Of a stretch of 64,000 nucleotides of DNA, positions 24,653 through 37,600 are shown one piece after another. The position numbers and the translations under genes are program-made. The stretch is from the NCBI GenBank assembly GCA_006538405.1, contig BJKQ01000011.1, positions 1,365,501 to 1,429,500 of the forward strand. Reading direction: 5' to 3'. Within the stretch, counting starts at the first letter, position 1. Each line of letters opens with the position of its first letter. This DNA is from Hansfordia pulvinata (Eukaryota; Ascomycota; Sordariomycetes; Xylariales). Below the pieces are notes generated by a model that searched no databases, was not told where the DNA came from, and saw only the letters and a program-made list of their open reading frames with translations.

Positions 24653-25748
24653 GGTTCAGCAGAGTTCCACCGCTTCGGGAGGGAAGTTGGTGTGGGAAGG
24701 GAGGCAAGGAACCGGAACACCCCAGAGGTGACAAAGGCTTCGATAATTGGGGATGGTCAGCGGAACAAGGAGGGCGTGAAGTCCCTGAGCATTCCGGTAG
24801 TGTTTACTCGCTCTGGACAGCGGCGAGGCATGAGGGTGCTGCGACAGTGTGTATCGAATGTTGCCGCAGAGGAGCCGTGGGGCGTTGGGTGAGGCAGACG
24901 GACGCTAGCCGTTGGCAGATGGTGATGGTGGAGCGACGCAGCGCAGCCGGCAAACAGCCCATCTCATTACATGGAGCCACAGGCTGTACCTGCCTACCGT
25001 ATGAAGGCACCTTGCCCAAAACCCTCGGCCGTAGCTGCCAATCCTGTCGTCCAACTGCGACTGCCGCACCACCTCATCACCAGCCCAACAAAGTGCCCCC
25101 TACGGTACGTATACCGCACCTAGATACGCCCGGGCGTGAGTACCAGGCAGATGGTCCAAAAAACCATCAAACCCGGGTATTCCGTCGCGTCATTCTAGCC
25201 CCGCGCACCCGACACCGGCCTCCTTTACGCGCTCGACTTGGCGCTTCCACGCGCCTCACGGCATATACATCTTCGTGCGCCCATGTCTTACTCACCCGCT
25301 TCGCCCTGCAACACGTCACCAGTCCCTGCTTTTGGTATAATCGTTTGGGGAATGGTTCAATTTATCAGGTTTTCATCAGAGTACGCACAAAGACATGTGT
25401 AAGACACTGTATCCACCCGGGGACGCCGAGTCTGGGGCTTGCGATGCTGCAATACCAATATCGTGCGCGCGGGCCCGCCCTTGCTCCTCTCATAACCTGT
25501 CCTCATGACCAATGTGATGCCTGATACCTTCGCCTTGCTTCCGCCCGGCGGCAGGTATCCTAACAAAGAAAATATATGCGCTCAAAGCGTGACATGACGC
25601 GTTGCCTCCTCATCAATCTGCTTCGCGTCATAACGAGACTATAGCGGTTGAAGAGAAATCAGTCTACTGGCGACTGCATGAATTCCAGTGGCCTGTGCGG
25701 CCGGGCTGGCAGGTGATCGAGAAGAAAATTCATTGTTGGTCTCAAAAC
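24653..25748. other. Intergenic region, no gene seen
   Basis: It lies between the start of the Rad51-like gene and the end of the Pal1 gene, both on the minus strand. Long composite frames on the plus strand here lack any recognisable domain and read like random translation. It should hold the Rad51-like promoter and the Pal1 3' UTR. Confidence 0.6.
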
Positions 25749-28170
25749 TTAGACGGCCGAAGGGGACGTAGTTGCCGGTGCTGGTGCGGCCGGGCCTGCG
25801 TTTCCACGCTCCGGTCGCTGTCGCTTGCCTCCCTTCAAGCTCTTCATTCGTGTCATGAACCCACCGCCGGGCTGACGCGAACCCTCAGAAGGCGAGGCAG
25901 GCGCGTTGCCGTCTGTCGTCGATCGACGCTCCAAAGTGGGCAACTCCTCGGGGCTGGTGGGCGATGCTCTCGGGTCAGTGCCCCGGACGGTAATGGTCTC
26001 CTCGCCCGTCTTGTCAAACTCGTCAAAGTACGAGTTGCTGCGTTCCCGATCGCCTGTGCTGCCGCCGCTGGGCATTTCGTAGGTTCGAGGTGAGTAGACA
26101 CGAGGAGCATGTCCACCGCGACCACGACCAGCACCGCCGGGACCGCGGTTGATGCTCTTGAACCGCTGTGCAAGAGATTTCTTTCTCTGAAGGCCCTGCT
26201 CCATCATCTGCTCGGCTGACTCGGCCTGTCGTCGCTCAATGGCCGAACGCGCGGCAGGGGCGCCTTCGAGGAAAGTAGACGTGCCGAGTCCCATCGACTC
26301 ATCGCCATGCTGAAGTTCGCCTCGGTTCTTCGCGTCCCAGACCATGGGTTCAGTCTTGGAACCTACCGGCCGTTGAGTAACTGCGCCTGTCGAGTAGTCT
26401 TTGAAGGCCTCCGCGTCGTGGTGGCCCATGACTGCGGCGTGGTCAGGGCGCCTGTTGAGGGGGCCGGACCCACCCAACGTGTTGTTGACAGATCCTTCAG
26501 CGAAGGCCGACATAGGAGCGCGCCGACTACCCTTTCGGTTCCGGTGGGGGTTGCAAGCATCAAATGGTCCGTCGTGGTGGAACTCTAGTGGTAGGTTAGT
26601 GGTGTCCGTAGCGTACACGCAAAGGAAGGGCAGCACTCACGGGACAGGCCGTAAATGCCGGTGTGGTCCAGCTGATCAATCAAGTCGATTCTCTTGCTAG
26701 GCTTGGTCTTATCCTTGCCTTCGCGGTGGCGTCGCTCTCGCTCCTTGCGCCTCAGCTCGCGCGCCTTCTTCTCCTCCTCCGTCATGGGCTTCTCCTTGTC
26801 CATAATGGACGATTCGCTGTTGCGCCGGGGTCGGCGGACAGGCCGCTTTTGGGGCGAGTCGAAAATGTTCTTCGTCCCGTTCGAGTCGGCCTGCATGCGA
26901 CGAGCCTTCAGGGCCTCCTCCTGAGATCGAGTGGGGCGGTGGGAGGAGGACGGAGGGGGTCCGCGGGTGCGCGGTACTGTCTTGTCACCACGAGGGGCGG
27001 GGGGCCTCCGGGCGGCCGGTTCATGGGCGATTGAGTACCGTTGGGTCGAGGAGGCACCGATTTCTTGGCTGGCTTGTCGTCGAAAGTGAGGTTATCCTAT
27101 GCACAGGTGAGCGGGCCGAGTCTTGCAGATACGATCAAGCACGGGGTGGTGACTGGTGGCAGCCAGGTGAGGAGACCGTAGACTTACGAAAAGCTCCTCC
27201 GCAGTGGGGGAGATGGACTTCTTGGGCGACGCCGCCGCCATGTTGGAGTTTGGAGGGGAAGCAATTCTCGCGGGCTGGGCAGGGGCGTCGAGGAACGGGT
27301 TACGGGACACAGGCCTGGGTGGGGGGTCGTCGAAAGGCGATCGCGGCGGGGGGAGAAGCTGTTGGGTGAAGCAGCGCGGTTGCGGAAGGGGTTGTTGGAG
27401 GGCAAGTCGACGGTCAGGTTATTGTGGTTGAGAGGACGACTGGATGTGGCAGACGTGGGAGCAGAGGTGGTTGCATTGCCGACAGCGGGAGCTGGGTCTT
27501 TTGTTGCAACCAGACAAAGGGTCCAAGAATGTCAGCGGGCCGTTCGTGTGTCAGAAGCGACAGGGAGATGGGGTTGGGCGCATGGGAGGCCGATCAAAGA
27601 AGGCATGGGCGCATGAGCAAGCGAGCAAGCGTTGGGGTTGGCCAGCAAGCCCAGGCCAGAGGCGCCGCAGGGTTGATTACAGGCCCAAGAAGACGAGCCG
27701 TGCAAGGCCATGTGAAACACCAAACTCTGGATCAGGAACGGATCACTGGTAGGCTAAAGTGGAGATGGCCGGTGCCGCCCACTCCTACGGACTCTCAGTC
27801 GCCCACTCGAGCGTCGCAGTCGCGGTCGCCGCCGCGGCGATACCCACAGGGAGTCCAAATCGAGCACGTAGGGGTCGCCGATAGGCGCAAGCAGGCGGCA
27901 TCGCGCATTCGCACGCATAGATAAGCACGGGGATGCGGGCCGATGGGGGTTGGGCTGGCCATCGGGAGGGAAGGGAGCCAGGGGCGCAATGGGCATGAAG
28001 TGTCTCTGGGGTGTGACGACGGTGGTTCACGGCATTCAATGCACGAGGGGACGGTGACCATGCGGCGCAACGTAGGGCGGGACCACGATGCACTGCAGGC
28101 GAGGGGTGAGGAGTGGCTTGTGGAACGTACCGATCTCGAGCCCGAGCAGGTCACCCTGGGCGCCGGCCAT
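25749..28170 (-). CDS. pal1: Pal1-family cell morphology protein; two apparent frame breaks
   Basis: Proposed exons are 28170–28131, 27497–27188, 27096–26641 and 26584–25749. The diagnostic block is PSKRIDLIDQLDHTGIYGL, then QFHHDGPFDACNPHRNRKGS after the last intron (GTGAGT/CACTAG), then a low-complexity basic tail. Upstream are the conserved NLTVDLPSNNPFRNRAAS, PVSRNPFLDAPA and TAEELFDNLTFDDKPAKK segments. Pal1 proteins localise to growth sites and membrane domains, where they support cylindrical cell shape and endocytic patch or eisosome organisation. Two frame changes occur, at plus-strand G6 runs 27348–27353 and 26999–27004. One extra base at each restores a continuous frame through all four exons and makes every splice phase agree, so the gene is probably intact in the organism. 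The first exon and its AAG acceptor at 27498 are the least certain parts. Confidence 0.88.
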
Positions 28171-28674
28171 GATTGCGGCTTCTTAGGTCTACCGGGAAGG
28201 AATCCTGCTGGGGGAATGGATAATGGGCGTGTCTTGCCAGGGAGGACGCGTCGGGCCGGGCAAGGTTGGGAATGCTGTAACGACGGCGAGGGCGCGTGTG
28301 TGCGGACGCGATGAGGGCGAATGACGGATGCGCGCGTCGAACAGTGGCCGGGCCGGTTCAAAGTATTCTGGAGGGGGCGGCAGCGGCAGTGGTTCTGGAG
28401 AATGGGACACGACACACACGCGGCCGGCGGGCTGGGTTGGACGAGTGTATGGATGGATGCTGGGCAAGTCAAGCTGTGCGCTGCTGGTCCGGGCTGCGGG
28501 TGCGAGGGCGGGCAGCACTGGCAGACAGGCGACAGAACGGGCCCAGTCGGAGGGTGGATTTGGTGGGTAGGTTACGTGGTAGCACACGAACCGAACCGGA
28601 GAAGAGCGGCGCCGGTAGTGCGGTGTCAGTGTACGAGGAGTGGGTGCTGCTGCTGTTGATCGTGGTGCTGGTGC

Positions 28675-28703
28675 AGGTGGTGGTGGTGGTGGTGGTGGTG
28701 GTG
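28675..28703. repeat. (GGT)n microsatellite
   Basis: About nine GGT/GTG units in tandem in non-coding DNA. Confidence 0.9.
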
Positions 28704-28943
28704 ATGCGTACGGATACGGGCTACGCGCAGTAGGCGTGTTTTTCTATCGCCGGGGCACGGAGGGCTGGGTGGTAATCCAGGTAAGTAGTGGTCCGGTTTT
28801 TCTCAGATATGTTTTTATTCTTGCTGTCGTCCGTCGTGGGGCCCTCGGCTTATTGCGGTGCAGTGCAGTGCAATTGAGGCGAGACGAGGCGGGCGAGGTC
28901 AGGTGCAGGGCGAGCCAGGCAGGCCAGGCTTGCTTGGGAGGGC

Positions 28944-28994
28944 TTGGATGGGATGGGATGTGATGGGATGATGAGATTAGATGAGATGAAATGA
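28944..28994. repeat. Degenerate GATGG / GATGA pentamer repeat
   Basis: Tandem GGATG units decay into GATGA, GATTA and GAAAT variants over about 50 bases, a short imperfect minisatellite. Confidence 0.8.
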
Positions 28995-29050
28995 AGGATG
29001 GGGCTGCAACCCGGACGTGCGAATCGAGGGCGGTGACGGCGAGTGTTGTG

Positions 29051-30530
29051 TACGAGTAGAGGAGGACAGGAGAGGCGCACGTGGGAGAAGAGAAGGAAGA
29101 AAGAGAGTGGTACCTACCTACCTACAAAGACGGGAGAGAGAGAGAGGCTCTGATGGTTTGACCCGTCCTGCTCGTGGAGTGGGAAAGTGCGATGCAGAAG
29201 TTGCGTGTGTTTTTTCTTTCTTCGTTCGTCCTCTCCTTTCCCTTCGTGTTTCCCGGGCGTGCTGCTCTATTCTTTTCCTTCAACTTTGTTCCGACGTTGG
29301 CTGCCGGTGCCTTTCGACTGTTCCCTTGTCTAAAGCAACACAACAGGACCAACGGATGAAACAACGATTCAAACAACTGCCGCGCGGGTGTTTGCAGGGC
29401 GGATGGCCGCGGTTGGGGCGCGCACGCACACTGTTGACTCGACGGTGGTGGGTGTTGCTCGGCGACCTTTTCAAAGCGAGAGCCGGCCCTCAGATCCAAT
29501 GCGGACTCGAGGTCTGAGCGGCAGTGGTGGCAGGCGGTCGACTGCCGGGTGCGGGCAGCGAGGTGACGGGACTGGTGAGGGAGGGAGAAACCACTCTACG
29601 CACGCGCCGCGCGGAAAAGGAGAAGATCCCGGAGGATTCTAGATCGATATGAATTCCGGGTTATTCGACTACGGGTGGGCGGCCGGGCCGGTCGAGGCAC
29701 GAGTACTCGGATGGTGGCGTGGCGGTGACACTCTGCGGGACCAGAACAGCCTAGGTTGCGTCTCTCAGCACACGCCGCTCTTTCAGGGGAGGAGGGGGGT
29801 TACGGGGGAAGCGCTTTCGAGAGGGGCCGAGGAGGAGGGGGCTTTCGGGACACGGATGACGATAAAACCAGCACCAGTCCACCGCGGCAGACGACGTGCG
29901 AACGAACACGCCTGACGACGACCGGCGGCAGCGGCACCGACGAGGGACGACTGATGGCAGATCAGAGAGAGGCTTGCCACACCACGTCGAACAACAAACA
30001 CCCCGGCGCCTCGGGCTGCCGGCTTGCCTGCTACGCCTGCCTGGCTGGCTGATGACGGGTTGGCCGCCTGATGACCTGACTTGCGGGCTGGCTGCAAAGG
30101 CACAAAAGCACACGATAGTCCCACCTCGAGCAGCCAAGCCAAGCACGCCTACTCGTACCTAGCACGCCTAGCCATTGAGGCTAGCGGCAGACGGTGATCG
30201 TCTCCCCTGGCGCCCCTGGCCCCTGGCCCCGGGTGGGCCGCCGTGTTATGACGTGGGAGAGGATGCCAGGATGGCCTGCTCAATTCGACAGGAAGCAGAG
30301 GCAGAAGAGACCTCGTGCGAGAGAGTGATGAGGGGCCCTCACTTATTACGGAGATGGGGTACGTACGGAGTACGCAGTAGTGCGGACTCGAGGGTCGCGC
30401 ACACACACACCCACACGCGCACGCACACACCCACGCTCCGCCTGGCGCCCGTCGGGATGGCGGTGGGTACACGCGCGACAGGGATTGGCGGGTCGTTGTA
30501 TTGCTGTCGCAATGGGAGCTTTGGCGTCGC

Positions 30531-30565
<35 letters not shown>

Positions 30566-33469
30566 ACACACACACATACGCGCACGCACACAAGAAAGAG
30601 AGAGAGAGAGATCCCGAGGTAGGATGCGACAGAGCTTCCGAGTGCGGGAGGACAGTCAGCAAGCCGCCAACCCGATCGGCTGGGCTGCTCCTCTGGGTAG
30701 TACGAGGGTCCCTGGTTCGCCAGACAGGAGGGTTCCCAACGGAAGCCCGTGCCACTTCGGGCGACGACGGGAAGGGATGGGCTGTACTGCGCTGCGACGG
30801 GGTCCCCTGCGGCCGACACACAGCCCTCACAGTACGGTACGAATGGTAATGTCCGTTCGGGGTGGTGGATGGCCAGTCGCCTCGCCTCGGAATTGTTGGA
30901 AAGCTGAGGAAGAATGGGAACGACAACAGCAACGAAGGAGAGACACGGCTGCGGCCAGCGTCGGGGCCGCCGTCGCTTGTTGATGAATGAAAGAAATGAA
31001 GCGAACAAGGATCAGTCAGGCTCTGTGGGTGATCTCTGGTCCTGGTCCTGGGGCCGCTTTCTTTCTTTCTTTCGTTTGTTTTATCTTTCTTTCTTGTTTG
31101 TCTTTCATCACTCGGGAAGGTTGTCTTGCGTTGGACACTTGCTTGCTCGTCTGCCCGTCTGGCCCCGCCGGCGCCGGGGCCGCTTGTCCGTCAACCCAAG
31201 CAAGACAAGACCTGCGCGACGCCGCGGCAGCCGCGCTCGCCTGTACGGGACTGATGAAAAGACACTGGGGACCTAAGGGTATACTTGGCGTAGGTGCTCG
31301 TAGGCGAGTGCAACGTCTGAAAACCCCGAGATCAGCGGCAAGCGAGGGTGTGCGTGTCTCTGTGTCGCGCGAAGGCTGAACGGACCCGACTGTCTTGGTG
31401 TACGAGTATTCGCCAGCCCAGCAGCAGCAGCAGCGGTCTAATGACCTACGAGTAGGTATAGGTAGGGACTCGGCACTCCGCGTCCGCCCCGCTGATCTGG
31501 TGCCGCCAGCAGAGTTTCCCGTGGGTGGGCCCCAAAAAGACACGGACGATTCGGGTGTTGGTGGACTCTCCGGGGTTCGCGGGTTCGCCTGCAGAGCGCC
31601 TGGCTGGGCCCGAGGCTATCCAGCACCAGGTAGCGAGCGAGCGGTGCGGTGAGGCTGCTGATGAACGGACAAGCTGCGGCCCCGACGACGAGTCACGGTT
31701 ATCAGCCCTTGGGAGACCGCGGGCTAAATCTTTGCAGCCTGCCTGACTCTACCACCAGAGCTCTAGGCTGTTTCCGAGCCGGTGGTCTCGCCTCCCTCCG
31801 CAGGCCAACCAAAGAGACATTTCAGGGACGAGATGAGGTGAGGTGAGGCGAGGACCAGTGCCGCGGGTGCTCGTGCCTTGGGAGGAGGAGGAGGAGGGGG
31901 GCTGTTTTGCCAATGGTGATCGTCGGCTGGGCCACGTGAGCCAATCTCCACGCACGGCCGGGCTGCGCGGCGCGGCGTGTGACTCTGGCCGCAAAATACG
32001 TACGAGTAGGAGTACAGAGAGTTGATGGACGGGCGGGCTTTTCGGGGTAGCAATTGATGGGATTTCCGAGCGGCAAAGGACCTCAGGCAAGCAAGCCGAC
32101 GGAGGATTGGGTGCATGTGCCTTGGCCGCCCGCCACCAGCCCTCAACAACCATAGCAAAGCTTGGCGGCTTGGTGATAGATTGACAGGCCTGAACGAGTA
32201 TTTGTGCGGGCATGAGCATGATCGCGTGGCTGAGGAAACACGAGGCGCCGGGCGTCGCGCCGCATTGCGGTCGATATTGCCGTGACCCGGCCGGAGAAGA
32301 GTCGAGAGCCACTCGACAGGACGGGTACGAGTACTCGTAATTGTACTGGTCAGGGGTCGTATCCAGCTTGTTGAATACACTGATCCAGTGTGTTCACGGG
32401 CTGGTAAGTGCCCGTACCCGTTTCTCCACTTTGATGCCACCAACCAAAATCAGTTTGAAGTTATGGGATGCTGCGTGGCTGCTTGTTCAGCTGCGGAGAG
32501 TCTCTGCGTTGCATCTTCACGATTTCCCCTTGAGGCCAAAGCGTAAAGCAAGCCCGGCACTTGATACCTTAGGTGCTTATTTGGGTCACCGTAGACGAAG
32601 GCAGGGCATGAGGGCATGAAGTCAGCGGTTTGTACCTGGAGAATATGCGAACATTGCCCTTGAATTAGAAATACACGATCCAGGCTCGTTGCATAGCAAG
32701 TCTACGAGTATGCGCAATGACACAAGAAGCGGGAAAGGGGCGGGTTTGATTCAACACAGGCCCGTTCCTGGCCCAGCCCGCCCGCCCGCCCGCCCGTCCA
32801 GGCACACACGCACAGTCAGACAGTCAGTTTGTCAGTCGTACCGGGCACAGGACGAACGAATACCTAACCTTGTTGGAGCAACGCTGCCAAAAGCAGAAGA
32901 CAGAGAATGGAAGACGCTCGACGGCCCTGATCCCTGCCGGCCTCGTTGCTTCCATCAATGCCCTTCCATTCCCTCCCAACTCTCTCTGCACCGCTGCTTG
33001 TGTCGCCGTCGCCGTCGCCTCCGCCGTCGATGTGGTCGGGTAGTCGCCGCACGTCTCGGCCTCGGGTCAATGCGCGCCTCTTTTTCCCCCATCATTTCAG
33101 GGGCAGACCCCTATTCCACCAGTCTGTACGGAGTAGGTTCGAGTAAGCCGCCGCGACCTGCGGGAGCGCCATGTCTACCGGGATCATGGCTGCAGAGGGC
33201 CGCATATTCCAATGCCCATGTTGGTTGCGGCAGTTGTCGAAGGAAATTGTTTACCCCGGCTCTGACGACGATGATGGACAGCGACGACGGGCAGCGACGA
33301 CAATCACCTTTACGGAGTAAGTACTCGTACTACTCCTGTAATAACAACATGTCTGGCCAGACTACTCGTAACTTTACCTAACGGAACCAAGGCTCAATGG
33401 CCCAATATGCGCGAGTAATTAATGAGCCCGTACCCATCCTACCACCCTACCCATAGATAGGTACTCGTA
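29051..33469. repeat. Second cluster of TACGAGTA / TACTCGTA words
   Basis: Copies begin at 29051, 30150, 31401, 31447, 32001, 32326, 32332, 32703, 33322, 33363 and 33462. The pair at 32326–32339 forms the perfect palindrome TACGAGTACTCGTA. The related word TACGGAGTA occurs at 30364, 33127 and 33311. All are non-coding. Confidence 0.85.
30534..30576. repeat. Compound (GA)n(CA)n microsatellite
   Basis: About 14 GA units switch directly to about seven CA units. Similar CA-rich (30406–30430) and GA-rich (30597–30610) tracts flank it. Confidence 0.93.
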
Positions 33470-34200
33470 CCCATGAATGCTATGCTAATAAGTTGGGCCC
33501 CCCGGAGATCACAGGCCAGCAACGGCAGGGCCGCCTGTCCGATGCAGATCGAAGACGCCGCGGGCGCATCGGGCCTGCGCTGCCACCATCGACTCCATCC
33601 GCCGCAGGGCGATGATTATGAGTCTGTATCTCTCCGTAAGAGGACGACTCGCACACAGTTACTTAGTAGTCAGTCATCCAGTCAGCCACGTTCATCGCGC
33701 TCACGGAGTGCACCCTACCGGCCCGGCCAATAGTAACCTAACGATTTAATAACCTAATAATTCCTGTCTTCATTCCGTGCCCGGTCGAGCAGAATCTATG
33801 AGTGTAGTAGCGGGACTTGTTGGTCACTGCTGTCATGTCCACCCCCTCGCTCAAGACACGACACACTCGACCGCGATCCAAGTCCGGTCCGCTCTCGGCC
33901 CCTCCCGAGGAGGCATGGCAAATCTACCCCCACAAGCAGCCAAGACCTATCTCCGCCTTTTCGCTCTGTGTGTGTGCATGCGTCTCTGTCAGCTCGATGT
34001 TGCCGAGGACGGGGAGCCGGCTGTCATGGCAAGAGTACAGTCAAGGTCTCCTCCTCCAGAGGGATGAGCAGTCCTTGCGATGGCCCTTGTGACACCCTGC
34101 TACCATGTTCTTTTTTTCCTCTCTCTCTTTGGCCTTGCCTTTTTCTTTCTCAGTAATACGTCTCTCTCGTGACCGAACAAGTACAGAAACCAAACAATGT

Positions 34201-34249
34201 GAAATGCGAAATGCGAAATAGGAAATAGGAAATAGGAAATAGGAAATAG
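34201..34249. repeat. GAAATAG heptamer tandem repeat
   Basis: Two GAAATGC units are followed by five exact GAAATAG units and a degenerate GAAAAAAG. It lies about 400 bases beyond the stop of the acidic orphan gene. Confidence 0.93.
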
Positions 34250-34639
34250 GAAAAAAGGAAACCATCAAGAATCGTGTCGCGAAACCGCGAGTCTTCATGC
34301 ACCATTCAGCGTCAACGGCTGTTCTGGTGAAATACGCATTCCGAATGACAGGAGAAATGGCGGTCTGTCGCCTGTTGTCTGTCGCGTCTGCAAGTGCAAA
34401 GAAACAACTCGTGTCGTCGTAGTAGAACGGGGAGGGGGATGTTTAGCTTGGTTGGGAGTGAAGAGTGAAGGCAGGGGACGCTCTAAGTCGCCGCTTGACA
34501 CCCTTTCTCGGTTCGCGGCCATGATCGCATCGCCACAAGCCCCTTTTCTCAAGTTCTTTCCTTCTCTAAAGTCAAACGTCTCCTCTTTCCCTTTAGGCAT
34601 GAGACGCAGTGAAATAATTTCCTGCTCACTGGTCACTGC

Positions 34640-37600
34640 TCACTGCTCCTTTCCCTCTCCCTCCTCTCCCGCACGACCGTGTCCATCGTCGTCATCGTCA
34701 TCGTCGTCGTCGTCGTCGTCAACAGGCGTCCGGAGAGCCCGCTCAATCTCCCCGCGCAGCCTCGCCTTCTCGGCCGGGCCCATGCCGGCGGGCGACATCC
34801 ACGCGTGGCCGCGCGGCCGCTCGCCCGTCTCGCGCAGCCGCCGCGCGTCCGCCTCGCGCAGCTGGCGGCACAGGTCCGCCACTCTTTCGTCTGCGCCTTT
34901 ACCGCCAGCTCCTGCTTCTGCTGCTGCTTCTGCCGCGCTGCCGCTGCTGGTGGTGGTCGTGGTGTTGCTCGAGGAGTGATGGCCCAGCGCGCTGGCGCCG
35001 GCGCCCCTGCCCAGAACGCCCCGGCGGACGGCGGCGTTGGGCGCGCGCGGAGGAGGGGCCCCGGCGGCGGCGTTGCCGCACGAGGAGGAGAGGCCGTCGA
35101 GGATCCGGGCGCGCAGGACGTCCGGGGGCCAGGCGTGGCTGGAGCCGACGCGGAGGTTGTGGATGTAGGCCTGCTCGCGGCTGGGGACGCGGCGGTGGTT
35201 GTTGAGCGAGTAGAGGCGGCGCCGGGGCCCGTACGGGTCGAAGCGCGGGTTCAGGCGGCCCCAGCAGTCGTGCCAGCCGGGCGAGCGCGCGTGCAGGGCG
35301 GTGCCCAGGTTGTGCCAGACGTCGAGGACGATCTCGACCGTCTCGGGAGGGCCGATGCCGGTGGTGGTCGCGGCGGCGGCTGCGTTGGCGTCGGAGGCGG
35401 CGGAGGCGCCGTCGTCAGAGGCGTCAGAAGCGTCGGAAGCGTCGGAAGCGTCAGATGCGTCAGAGTCGTTAGAGGCGTTAGAGGCGTCAGAGGCGGAGGA
35501 GGAGGAGGAGGAGTCACCGGTGGTGGTGATAATAGGGGTTGGGGCCCCCCGGTGCAAGTGCAGGGTCGCCTCAAAGACGGTCGGGCAGGAGCGGCAGGAG
35601 GAGAGGATGCGGGGGAGGGTGTTTTCCTCCTTGACGTTGACGTTGCCGTCGCCGTTGTCATTACCGTTAGCGGTGTCGGCCATGTTGCCATTGTTGTTGC
35701 TGTTGCTCTGGTGGGCGGCGGCGGCGGCGTCGCTCATGAGCAGGCGCAGGGCGGCGTTCAGGGGCTTGACGAGGCGGGCGTGCTGCTTGGCCTCGTCCTC
35801 GACCGTGTGGGAGCACAGGGGCATCTCGGGCATGAGGCGGGCGAAGCCATAATCGAGGAGGGCGCCCGTGCCGTAGGAGGCGACGGGGACGCGGATGCGC
35901 TGGGTGCGGTGGAAGAGCAGCTCCTCCCGGTCCATGTCGTCGTCGTTGTTATTGTTCTTGTCCTCGTTGTCTTCGTCCTCTTTCTCGTCGCTCTTGATCT
36001 CGATCTCGTCCTCGTCCTCCTTGTTCACAATCTCGTCCTCATTTTTCTCCTTCTTCTTCTCGACGACGGTAGATCTAGGACGCAGCATGGCGCGCGACAG
36101 GACGGCCTCGGTGTCGAGCTTGACCCAGGCGACAAAGTAGGCGACGCCCTCGTCGTAGTCGGTGGGAAGGCGGAAGCGACCGGTCAGGAAGCGGGCGGGC
36201 GCCCAGTCGGACGACGAGCACATGTCGAGGGGCGTCAGGCGGCCGGGCCGCCCGCTGAAGACGTCGGTGACGTGCTGCGTCGCCACGCCGAAGCGGCTCC
36301 AGTCGCCGAACGCCATCTCCGGGTTGTCGCACCGCAGGTGCGCCGGGTTGAGGCTGTCGCGCAGCGGCTCGGCCACGTCGTCGGCGGCGTCCGGGCGGCG
36401 CCAGAGCATCAGCGCCGACGTGGTGATGGTGGGCTCGTGGGGCTTGTCGTCGACCTTCTCACTACCGCTGTTGCTGTTGTTTTCGTTACCATCATCGTCT
36501 CCCTTGATTTCATCTCCTTCTTGGTCTTCGTCATCGTCCACCTTGTCACCTCCTTCGTGGTCTTTGTCATCGTCGTCGTCGCTGCTTCGAAGCGGGTGGA
36601 GAATCTGGCAGTAGTGGCACAGCAGGTGGCCCGGCAGGTCGCGGCCCAGGCGGGCGAGGAAGGCGACGCGGTCGGTGGCGCCGTAGGGGCAGTGGAAGAC
36701 GGTGGCCTCGATGCGCGGGTCGGGCGCCGCGTAGCTGACGCGCAGCACCTCCGGGTTGGTGCGCCGCCACAGCGCGGTGCACGTCAGCGCCAGCGCGATG
36801 GCGTCCCAGTCGGACACGTGCTCGCGCAGGGCGTCGAGCGAGGTGCGGTCCAGCCAGAGGATCGGCGGCGTCTTGGTTGTTGTTGTCGTTGCTGTCGTCA
36901 TCATCGTGACCGTTGTCGTCGCCGTCGCCGTCGCGGCCGTAGTGGCGTTGACGGTGGTGTCGGTAGTGTCGGTGGTGACGGTGCTGGTGCTGGTGCTGCC
37001 GGTGGTGGTGCTGCCAACATCTTTCTCCTGGCCGGCGGCAGCAGCTCTCTGCTTCTCCTTCTCCGCCTCTTCATCCAGTCGCTTCTGCTCGTCGAGGGCC
37101 AGTGCAGCGTGCTTGAAGGCGTACTTGTAGTCGTTGGCCGACAGGCCCAGCTCGTGCGCCTCCACGGCCATCCGCCACGCCCGCAGCTGCTGCATCGTCT
37201 CGAGCTCACGCCCGTCCGCCTCGAGCGCCTCGTCGAAGATGCAGTCGCGCACGTAGGCCATCTCCTGGAGCCGCTCCCGCGCGTAGCGCTGGTACGCCTC
37301 CTCGGCGTACGCCTTGTAGCGGGCCGCAGAGGCAGCCAGGCTGTCGTAGCCGCGGTCTTCATCGCTGTCGTTGTCGTCGCCGGCGCCGTCGGCATCAGAG
37401 GGGGCACCGCGGGACTCGGCATCGGCGTCTTGGGCATTGGCAGCATCTTGAACGTCGGCATCTTGGGCCTCGTCGCCCTCGCCCTCGTCGTCGCCCTCGT
37501 ACTCGTCATCATCGCCTACCTCGGTCGCGGCAGTCGAGTCCTCGTCCATCACTTCCAGCACCAGCGCCATGGTTTCGTACAGTCGGTCCCCCGGGACCTC

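Larger units (their letters stand above)
28171..34639. other. 6.5 kb gene-poor region rich in simple repeats
   Basis: No frame here has a recognisable domain, plausible introns or balanced composition. It contains GGT, GA/CA and GAAATAG repeats, eleven TACGAGTA-type words between 29051 and 33469, and three TACGGAGTA words. The left edge should include the Pal1 promoter and the right edge the 3' end of the acidic orphan gene. A degenerate transposon remnant cannot be excluded, but I see no terminal repeats or enzyme motifs. Confidence 0.6.

Noticed and set aside
24295..25524. 409-codon plus-strand frame
   Set aside because: It is antisense to the Rad51-like first exon and continues into non-coding DNA; no domain seen.
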